From an uncultured Eubacteriales bacterium (GTDB lineage Bacteria; Bacillota; Clostridia; Christensenellales; Aristaeellaceae): DNA of 48,996 nucleotides. Positions 42,756-48,996 of the stretch are shown piece after piece (within the stretch, counting starts at the first letter, position 1; each line of letters starts with the position of its first letter). A program made the translations under genes and the position numbers. The stretch is taken from assembly GCA_902800625.1 (NCBI GenBank), contig CADCFG010000026.1, positions 1 through 48,996 on the forward strand, given 5' to 3'. The notes under the pieces are model-generated. The model was not told where the DNA came from and made no database searches. It saw only the letters and a program-made list of their open reading frames with translations.

Positions 42756-44740
42756 GCGTTGCTCTCCTCCTTGCTCTTCATCAAAAACTCTTGAATGCTG
42801 AAATCGTTCTCATACAGGAAGTCCATGCAGTACATGGGCTTGCCATTCGGGTAATCGGTGTGGAAGTCGCTGACGGCCTTCAGGATGATCTTTGCGCTCA
42901 TGGAGGTGTCCCGGCGCTTGTCGATGAAATATTCCGCGCCGTCGTCGCTGAAGGAAATGCGCAGCCATTCGGGCATCAGGGTGATCCTTACCCGGATGTT
43001 GCCAGCGGCGGAATAAGCATCCATGATGCGCTCGGTGAGCATCTCCTCCACCGCCAGGCGGATGGACATCAGGCGGCGTCGGCTGAAGCCCACGGCCTCC
43101 GCCAGCTCGCTGGCCATGCTGGTGACGGGCACGATGGCGTAGCTGCTGTTGCGGACCACCACGTCGAACACCGTCACGCCGCCCGCCAGCTCCTCGTCCA
43201 CGGCAAGACGCCGGAGCCGGGTGAGCATGTCGGCATGCAGCGAACGCTGATCCAGCTTGCCGTTCACGTTCAGGGGGAAGCTGTCGTACAGGAAGATGTG
43301 GGAGGGCACCTTGTACCGGGCGATCACGCTTCTCAGGGCTTTTTTCAGCGCCTCCTGGTCGAAGCTCTTGCCGCCGTCGGTCATGGTGACGCAGGCCTCC
43401 ACACTCTCGCCATAGATGGGATGAGGCGCGCCCATGACCTTGGCCTCACGAATGTTCTCCAGCTGATTCAGGGCGCTTTCGATCTCTGAGGGCGATATGT
43501 TTTCGCCGCCCCGGATGATGACATCCTTGATGCGCCCTGCCAGATACAGATAGCCTTCCTCGTCAAAGCGGCCCAGGTCGCCGGTGTGCAGCCAGCCGTC
43601 CTCGTCGATGGGCTGCTTCTCTGTGGGCAGCTTGTCGTAGCCGTTCATCAGGCTTTCGCCCCGGGCGACCACCTCGCCGATCTCACCCTGGGGCAGGAAG
43701 CCGCCCTTGCCATCGGAAATGCGTATGTCCATGCCCACGATGGCCAGGCCCACCGTCTGGGCGCGCTTTTCCACCATGTCGGAGGGGCGCACCATGGTGA
43801 GCGGCGCGGCCTCGCTCTGGCCGTACATGTTGATGAAGGTGGCGTTGGCGTATTGCAGCTCCAGCCGCATCATCTGGACCGGCGTGGACATGCCGCCCGC
43901 GATCATGCACAGGTGCAGGTTCGGCACCACGTTTTCCTCGAAGCCCTGCGCGTCGGCCAGGCCCATGTACACCGCGCCCACCGCCGCCATGTCGGAGACG
44001 CGATAGGCATCGATCTCCCGAACCAGAGTGTCCGGCTTGTAGTTGGCGGGCAGGCACACCGTCGCGCCTCGGCACAGGTAGGCGTAGCTCATCAAAAGGC
44101 CCAGTATGTGAAACAGCGGCACGGCCACGCACACGCTTCGGCCCGCGTATTCGCCGATGTTCTCGAAAGCATCGGCATCGAAGGTCAGCGCCTTCTGGGA
44201 GATCTGCACCGCCTTGGGCTGGGAGGTGGTGCCGGAGGTAAAGATGATGAAGGCGGTCGCGTTCTCATCGGAGGTATCGGGCACATCCTCCTCCGCTTCT
44301 TCGCGGAACACATGCCCCAGGTCCAGCGCGGCGGGGCGGATGTCCAGGCAGTGTCCTTCTGGGATGCCCGCGAGGGACGCCAGCTTTTTCATGGCGTCGG
44401 GGTCCTTCTTCGTCTCGCCGTTGTCGCCGCAGAGCAGGAAGCCCGTATCCGTCATGGTCAGCAGTTCGGCGGCGTCGGCGCTGCCCATGCTGTAATTCAC
44501 CAATACGGCGGTGCCGCCCGTCCGGACGATGGCGAAGAACGCGATCAGCCAGTTGGCGGAATTGTAGCTCCACAGCGCCACCCGGCTGCCCTTTTCAACG
44601 CCCATCTCCCGAAGCCTTCTCTCAAGCCCCCGGATGCCCTTTTGCATGTCCTCGTAGGTGCAGCTGCCGCCGTTGCCGACGATGGCCGGGCGCCCCGGAT
44701 AGTCCCGGCAGATCCGCGCTGACAATAAGCGGGTTTCCAT
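42752..44740 (-). CDS. Acyl-CoA/acyl-AMP ligase fused to an RsbW-like ATPase-fold domain
   Basis: A 662-residue protein. Residues 1 to about 510 are a complete ANL-family ligase: FIIFTSGTTSQPKAVQIS, MYGQSEAAPLTMV, WLHTGDLGRFDEEGYLYLAG, RIKDVIIRGGENISPSEIE and the catalytic Lys in NVNGKLDQ. The last 140 or so residues resemble a GHKL/anti-sigma (RsbW, SpoIIAB) domain: SMASELAEAVGFSRRRLMSI, LAVEEMLTERIMDAYSAAGN and LRISFSDDGAEYFIDKRRDT. In that part the N-box Asn is not conserved and the glycine box is poor, so ATP binding may be lost. It is first in an operon with the condensation-fold gene. AAGGAAGG precedes the ATG. A fatty or aromatic acid substrate is likely but not readable. Confidence 0.85.
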   Translation of the reverse strand: METRLLSARICRDYPGRPAIVGNGGSCTYEDMQKGIRGLERRLREMGVEKGSRVALWSYNSANWLIAFFAIVRTGGTAVLVNYSMGSADAAELLTMTDTGFLLCGDNGETKKDPDAMKKLASLAGIPEGHCLDIRPAALDLGHVFREEAEEDVPDTSDENATAFIIFTSGTTSQPKAVQISQKALTFDADAFENIGEYAGRSVCVAVPLFHILGLLMSYAYLCRGATVCLPANYKPDTLVREIDAYRVSDMAAVGAVYMGLADAQGFEENVVPNLHLCMIAGGMSTPVQMMRLELQYANATFINMYGQSEAAPLTMVRPSDMVEKRAQTVGLAIVGMDIRISDGKGGFLPQGEIGEVVARGESLMNGYDKLPTEKQPIDEDGWLHTGDLGRFDEEGYLYLAGRIKDVIIRGGENISPSEIESALNQLENIREAKVMGAPHPIYGESVEACVTMTDGGKSFDQEALKKALRSVIARYKVPSHIFLYDSFPLNVNGKLDQRSLHADMLTRLRRLAVDEELAGGVTVFDVVVRNSSYAIVPVTSMASELAEAVGFSRRRLMSIRLAVEEMLTERIMDAYSAAGNIRVRITLMPEWLRISFSDDGAEYFIDKRRDTSMSAKIILKAVSDFHTDYPNGKPMYCMDFLYENDFSIQEFLMKSKEESNA

Positions 44741-44798
44741 AGCGTTTCATCCTTCCTTTTTCACCGTACAGTCCAGCTGTATCGGTTCGACCCTTTGC

Positions 44799-44815
44799 TA
44801 TAAACAGGGGTTTTT
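44799..44815 (-). promoter_or_regulatory. Candidate ECF-type promoter element of the acyl ligase operon
   Basis: Minus strand AAAAACCCCTGTTTATA, about 60 bases before the ligase start, followed by AAAGGGTCGAA (44786-44796). Related to the elements at 24027 and 26455. Confidence 0.3.
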
Positions 44816-44861
44816 CGGAGAGTTGACGGACCGTCACCCCCGTCGAACCCGAATTCCTCGG

Positions 44862-45180
44862 GAGTGGACTCAACAGTTATATGGAATCCTCACGTTTCTT
44901 GCGAGTGCTTTTGTAATCATCCATACTCCCGCAAGAAGGAGGTTCCATCATCGCTTGTCAATGTATAACTCAGCTGCCTAATAGCTGACCTCTGTTCATT
45001 TGGCAGGTACATATTTCAGTGAACCGTAGAATATCATTATATCATGTTCAATTTGACAAGTCTATATTAATACTGTGTAGAATCCGGGGGAAGAAGCTAT
45101 AGTGAATTCCCAAAGTAACGTCTACAGTGGATGTGGGGGAGTGGAAGTCAGCTTGGGAAAAATACAAAGGAGGTCACCTA
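44862..45180. other. Non-coding stretch with an IS66-like end
   Basis: Minus strand ATAACTGTTGAGTCCACTCC (44864-44883) resembles the IS66 ends at 31467 and 24006. The AT-rich remainder holds short, protein-like but broken frames and the ribosome site of the IS30 fragment. Nothing else recognised. Confidence 0.3.
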
Positions 45181-45675
45181 ATGTCAGACTTAAAGAAAAC
45201 CACCACCGGTAAGCACCATATATTTAATGACCGCATTGAGATTCGGGATTGTCTGTTTCATGGAGTCTCATTCAAGAGGATTGCCATGCAAATCGGAAAA
45301 GACCCTATGACGGTATGCAAAGAAGACAAGAAGCACATACAGGTTATTCCGGCACGCATAGAAAATCCGAGGCCTTGCCCAAACCTGCTGAAAGCGCCCT
45401 TTGTTTGTAATGGCTGCCAGCGCAAGTGGAGCTGCAAGCTTGAGAAGCATGAATATCTGGCCAGATTTGCCCATAAAGCCTATCGGGAGACGCTCGTCGA
45501 GAGCCTTTCCGGAATTGCCCTGTCCAAGGAATCCTTTTGCGACAATGACCGCATCATTACCGAGGGCATCAACAAGGAACAATATTTGTATCACCTCGTT
45601 CAGACGCAAAACCTGTCTGTCTCCAAGTCCACCTTTTATACTAATTTCCATCTAAACCATATACAAAACAAGTGA
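45181..45675 (+). pseudogene. IS30-family transposase, N-terminal fragment
   Basis: A 164-residue frame with AAAGGAGGT upstream. It has an N-terminal helix-turn-helix (DCLFHGVSFKRIAMQIGKDP) and the cysteine region FVCNGCQRKWSCKLEKHEYL typical of clostridial IS30 transposases. The catalytic DDE integrase core that should follow is absent; the frame ends at TGA and the IS630 remnant begins. Base composition is less GC-rich than the neighbours. Confidence 0.7.
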
Positions 45676-45706
45676 GATATGATATAATGTATATGGGTGA
45701 TGTGAA

Positions 45707-46571
45707 ATGCTAAAGATCAGCGAAGCGGAGTACGAAAGAATCAAAGCGGCGAGCAAGGCGAACAAGAATAATCGGGTAGCCAAGCGGTTAGAAGTGCTGG
45801 AACTGCGGTATGCCAGGAAGAACAATGCAGAAATAGCAGAGAAGACAGGCTTCAACAAGCTATATGTGACGACGCTGATCCAGACGTACAAGAAGCAAGG
45901 ACTGGAGGAATATATCCGAATCAAGCAAACGAGCCACCGTCGGAATATGAGCGAGGAAGAAGAAGCAAAGGTACTTGCGCAGTGCGAAGAAGAAGCGGAA
46001 GCTGGGAAGGTACTGACGGCGGAGACGGTGCGCAGGAAGCTGGAAGAACAGCTGGGAAGAGAGACGAGCACGAATTATGTATACCGGGTCATGGAGCGAA
46101 ACGGATGGCGAAGGTGATGCCGAGATCGAGGCATCCGAAGGCGGCAAGTCAGGAGGAGCAGGACTCCTCAAAAAAATTAAATCTCAGTACGCCAAAATAG
46201 TTTCCCAAAACCCGGGCCAAAACGTAAGGCTGATGTTTCAGGATGAAGCGGGCTTCGGACGCATCAATAAGCCGAAGAGCTGCTGGTGCGGGAAGGGAAA
46301 GCGGCCATCGGTTCCGTGTCATCACATCCGCGAATACCGCTATGTATACGGGGCTGTGGAACCGAAGAACGGAGAGAGTTTCTTCCTGGTGCTTCCCTAC
46401 TGCAATACAGATTGTATGAATATGTTTCTCATTGAACTGGCCAAGGCGTATCCGGACGACCAAATCCTGCTGGTATGCGACGGAGCAATGTGGCACAAGG
46501 CAAACGAACTGAAGATTGATCTTAATGGAGCCAACGATTGGCAGATCAATTCTGGTCCTTTCCCTGTTTAG
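45707..46571 (+). pseudogene. IS630-family transposase, degenerate
   Basis: A promoter-like TATAAT (45682-45687) precedes ATG at 45707. The first frame gives the paired helix-turn-helix region (NAEIAEKTGFNKLYVTTLIQ, VYRVMERNGWRR). The continuation needs two frame changes near 46110-46190 (KVMPRSRHPKAASQEEQDSS, then IKSQYAKIVSQNPGQNVRLM). The catalytic domain shows FQDEAGFGRINKP (first Asp) and LLVCDGAMWHKA (second Asp), but stops before the usual PELNPIE Glu. One programmed shift is normal in IS630; two plus the missing end mean it is inactive. Confidence 0.75.
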
Positions 46572-46574
46572 GCG

Positions 46575-47167
46575 AACGTCCTACGTTCTGTATGATTGCC
46601 AGAGGTCTCTTCTACTCTTGAACCTTAGAGAAGAGAGATCCGTAGTCATGCCAGGGTTTTTAAGCTTTTCCTGATCCTGGAGCGAACAGACCAATGCCAT
46701 AATATCAACACTGTCCAGAAAAGGGAAATCCTTGAAGTATTCCGATCTGATGTCGGGGAAGCAGGTACTCCTCGGTCTGCTGCCTGCGCTTTTTATGGTC
46801 TGCAAGCCGTTTGTTATAGACAAGCCGAGAGCCCACAAAGGTCTGTTCAATCTTCTGCCTTTGGGCTTCGGCAGGATATGCTTTAATACGACGCCTTTGA
46901 AAGTCATATCGTACCTCGCGTTAGCGAATAAACCGCTTGCTAATAACCATATTTGTAACATGTATTGTAGGCATTTGCAAGCCTTTGAAGGCGTTTTGCC
47001 AGCAATGATACAGAAGAATCCTGTGCTGTAAGGAGACGCGAATATGGTGCGATATAATACTGCCTGACGGCAGTTGATTACGGCTCCTGTTCTGAATGGA
47101 TATTGATAATCGAGAACCATGTGTGTGAATGAGATAAACCATGGTTATGCACTTGGATATGCCGAGT
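46575..47167. other. AT-richer stretch without a recognised gene
   Basis: A 179-codon minus-strand frame (46581-47120) spans most of it, with segments such as FLDSVDIMALVCSLQDQEKL. It has no ribosome site and matches no family I know. It may be part of a decayed insertion sequence joined to the IS630 fragment, or chance. Confidence 0.2.
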
Positions 47168-47540
47168 ACAGCGATGCAGGAATGCTGCTTTGACAGATGG
47201 GATACGGGAGCAAAGAACACGTAATCATGTTTTTTTGGGAAAAATCCAGTACCATGTCAAGGGGCAACCCCGATGTCCCTGGAAGGGGCAAAAAAGTTGT
47301 CCCTGAGTGAAACTGAAACGAGCACGAAACGAGTACGAACGACCAATAAAAGAAACACGGAAAAACGCTCCGAACCTGGGCTGCTTCCAGGTGGACCTCG
47401 GAGCGTTTTTCTATGCTTTCATACGTCCCAAATCATTTCCCAATTCTATATGATTCCGTATCGAAAGCGGGAACAGATCCCGTTACGGTGTTCGCTCCAG
47501 TGCCCCGATTCTGGAATGCTCCATATACGACACTGGATCG
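47168..47540 (+). repeat. Long direct repeat, copy 2
   Basis: Begins with AGCGATGCAGGAATGCTGCT and TTGA, equivalent to the last codons of the coupling-protein gene (SDAGMLL against GDAGMLL), then matches 39262-39625 through the terminator hairpin and the CCAGTGCCCCGATT block. Only the 3' tip of the coupling gene is present here. Confidence 0.8.
47361..47410 (+). terminator. Terminator hairpin in repeat copy 2
   Basis: AAAAACGCTCCG...CGGAGCGTTTTT with an inner CCTGG/CCAGG stem. Equivalent to 39448-39497. Confidence 0.75.
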
Positions 47541-47963
47541 CTCAGAGGCCCTGATATTGCGGCGATTTCGCGGCATAAGGGTGGCGTTGATGAGCCTCGG
47601 AAAGGTCGTGGGAAGGTCGCTACGATATCGGCGCAAGATGCGGCGCGACAGTGTTCCGTTTTTGGGATTTCGCCGGGATCCGCGCCGTGATCGTAGCAAC
47701 CTTGCAGCAACCCCTGTATCCCCCGGGTGGGGGTGAGGGGTCCGGGGAGAGGGGGAGGGTGTGAGAAGATATAGGGTGGAAAATTGGACAGTATCCAGGG
47801 ACAGTTATTTTGCCCTTTTCAGGGACAGTGACCTTGCCCCGGAACAGTACAATCCGCGAAAGTGCCTGAAAATACGGGCTTTTCGAGGGGTGTGACAACC
47901 GGATGATACTGTTTTGATACTATTTTCCGGGTTCCCATTATTCTGTAGGATAATACAAAAGTT
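47541..47963. other. Non-coding stretch with G-rich tract and REP-like motifs
   Basis: Holds a run of G tracts at 47725-47759 and the motif CAGGGACAGTTATTTTGCCC (47797-47816), followed by a related CAGGGACAGTGACCTTGCCC (47820-47839). The inverted form (GGGGCAAAAAAGTTGTCCCT) occurs in both copies of the long repeat. No gene supported. Confidence 0.5.
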
Positions 47964-48005
47964 GTCCTCTGGAAAACGACAAGATGTTTTCCAGAGGACT
48001 TTTTG
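47964..48005 (+). terminator. Perfect 14-bp terminator hairpin
   Basis: GTCCTCTGGAAAAC / GTTTTCCAGAGGAC, loop of eight bases, followed by T residues on the plus strand and AACTTTTG on the minus strand. It can end transcription from both sides, including the XRE gene that stops at 48008. Confidence 0.85.
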
Positions 48006-48007
48006 TG

Positions 48008-48468
48008 TTAATCTTCGGGATCAACCTTGCGCTCCCTGCGGCGCTTGTCGCGGACAGCCTGTTCGAGCGCCGCCTGACTGGCGGTATAGTTGTAGCGCCA
48101 CTCGTCGTAGTCCTGCTTAGTAATGAGGCCGTTGGCGAGACGCATGGACTGCTTGTGCCAGAGCTCCAGAAGGTCGTAAAGGTTCATGTCGGGATTGAGC
48201 GTGCGATCGAGGTGCAGGCACAGCTCGCCGTCAATCTCGGCGATTTTGAGGCCGTACATATCCTCGAGGGCGAAGAAGGTGTGCATGAGGCCGTCATAGG
48301 TGTCGATCTCCGGTACAGAGATGGCCTTGGGGCTGACCTTGAAAATGCTTGCCACTGCGCCATGCGGACTTCGGTGGCCGCACCGTTGAAGCCGAGGATC
48401 TCGCCGACCTGACGCTGCTTCATGCCGCGCAGAGTACGAAACAGTTTGATGCGCTTTCCAAATGCCAT
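48008..48468 (-). pseudogene. XRE-family transcriptional regulator with internal deletion and frameshift
   Basis: The first frame gives the helix-turn-helix MAFGKRIKLFRTLRGMKQRQ and VGEILGFNG to EVRMAQW. The other frame resumes FKVSPKAISVPEIDTYDGLM, HTFFALEDMYGLKIAEIDGE and a charged C-terminus. In relatives about 20 residues lie between RMAQ and the VSP segment; here they are gone and the frame has shifted near 48350. The full-length family member is a clostridial mobile-element regulator. Probably non-functional. Confidence 0.75.
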
Positions 48469-48615
48469 GAGGATGCCTCCTTAGACGATTCTTTGCAGCC
48501 TATGGAGACAGTATAGCATTGCGATAAGCAGAAAACAAGAACATAAATTTAATTGTTTATTAAATGTGTGAATCCATAGCAAAATCGCTTGCATTTTGAA
48601 AAAGAAGGTAGTATT

Positions 48616-48771
48616 ATGATAGCGACTTATACAAAAAGAGATAAGTTTAACCAAATGATCGTCTGTACTGGAACAAACCGCGACGACCTTCTGGACAGGA
48701 GCGAGCGCCTGACGGAGCAGGGCTCCCGTGAAATCGCAGATTTCGTGGGAAGAGGAGGAGTAGCGGAATGA
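48616..48771 (+). CDS. Small hypothetical protein, 51 residues
   Basis: AAGAAGG precedes ATG. MIATYTKRDKFNQMIVCTGT then RDDLLDRSERLTEQGSREIA, charged and soluble. It is divergent from the XRE gene, with an AT-rich promoter region between, and its stop overlaps the next start (ATGA). Not recognised. Confidence 0.5.
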   Translation: MIATYTKRDKFNQMIVCTGTNRDDLLDRSERLTEQGSREIADFVGRGGVAE

Positions 48772-48947
48772 ATGAGCTCGCGCGCTTGCGCGGGAGCGAA
48801 CGATATGGAGCTTGCGACGACGAGGGAAAGGAGCCGCACAGGGCACACCCGCCGGGAACCAGCGCAGGGAGAACGGCAGGGACCTTACATTACAGAGATT
48901 GGAGCTTCCTGTATAATTCAAGGAGCCTGAGGGAAGGGCAGGATTGA
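48768..48947 (+). CDS. Small hypothetical frame, 59 residues
   Basis: Overlaps the preceding stop by ATGA and has GGAGGAG upstream, so translation is plausible. The product (MNELARLRGSERYGACDDEG and on) is rich in Arg, Gly and Ser and low in hydrophobic residues, so it may be a chance frame. Not recognised. Confidence 0.3.
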   Translation: MNELARLRGSERYGACDDEGKEPHRAHPPGTSAGRTAGTLHYRDWSFLYNSRSLREGQD

Positions 48948-48996
48948 AACAGAAAGTACCCCACAGTAGAATAGAAACGCTGACTTCTTAGCAGGG

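Noticed and set aside
15516..47090. Similarity between ACTGCCTTGCGGCAGTTGAT at 15520 and ACTGCCTGACGGCAGTTGAT at 47066
   Set aside because: Confined to about 25 bases built on a CTGCC/GGCAG palindrome, with no extension on either side; likely chance or a minor motif.
1..48996. Alternative genetic code with TAA/TAG read as Gln
   Set aside because: Many intact genes end at TAA (for example 627, 16478, 31252) or TAG (40605) at family-appropriate lengths, and the long NRPS and surface-protein genes use CAA/CAG. Only single-gene readthrough or decay remains possible.
1..48996. CRISPR array, rRNA, complete tRNA or replication origin
   Set aside because: No regularly spaced repeats, no conserved rRNA segments, no complete cloverleaf and no DnaA-box cluster were seen on reading.

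Overview
The window looks like chromosome of a GC-rich, low-GC-signal-using Firmicute, most likely a gut or rumen clostridium. This is inferred from strong AGGAGG-type ribosome sites, PrsW/ECF genes, DUF3846/ArdC/ClpP/VirD4-type clostridial mobile-element genes, a BspA-like surface protein, and IS66, IS30, IS630 and RAYT fragments. No rRNA, complete tRNA or CRISPR array was seen. The window is a mosaic with many broken genes, so a metagenome-assembled source or a decaying accessory region is plausible.

Left part (about 0.4-15.3 kb): a nonribosomal peptide cluster on the minus strand. From its promoter near 14.8 kb it reads PPTase (Sfp type), NRPS1 (A-T-E-C-A-T-C), NRPS2 (A-T-C, with an in-frame TAA inside the last C domain), a MATE exporter, then, past a palindromic MITE, an alpha/beta hydrolase. 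There is no thioesterase domain. NRPS2's A domain lacks the Asp that normally binds the substrate alpha-amino group. A diverged repeat of about 75 bp lies on each side of the cluster.

15.3-20.5 kb: plus-strand cargo of an integrative element. It holds small hypothetical genes, a PAPS-reductase-like gene disrupted by an 83-nt insert of three hairpins, a RelB/RelE-type toxin-antitoxin pair, a DUF4241 gene and a gene split by an amber codon.

20.5-27 kb: a frameshifted secreted serine carboxypeptidase, a broken kinase-acetyltransferase fusion next to a RAYT element, an IS66 remnant, then an ECF sigma factor operon with two-helix membrane proteins and a PrsW-family protease. 27.1-31.3 kb is one 1376-residue secreted repeat protein, with a fossil of a related gene before it.

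31.4-33.1 kb is wreckage: an IS66 3' end, a nitroreductase fragment, a MITE and two tRNA-like 5' halves. 33.2-39.3 kb is a conjugative-element module (ArdC, VapBC-like TA, DUF3846, YkgJ-like, SSB, ClpP-like, VirD4/TraG coupling protein). The end of the coupling-protein locus is repeated at 47.2-47.5 kb, bracketing about 8 kb that carries a membrane protein, a second acyl-activating locus (acyl-CoA ligase fused to an RsbW-like ATPase-fold domain plus two condensation-fold acyltransferases, one decayed) and IS30/IS630 remnants. The window ends with a broken XRE regulator and two short ORFs.

The two acyl/peptide-activating loci are the most interesting content: an NRPS line with an unusual last module, and the ligase-ATPase-fold fusion with its acyltransferases, which I do not recognise as a described system.
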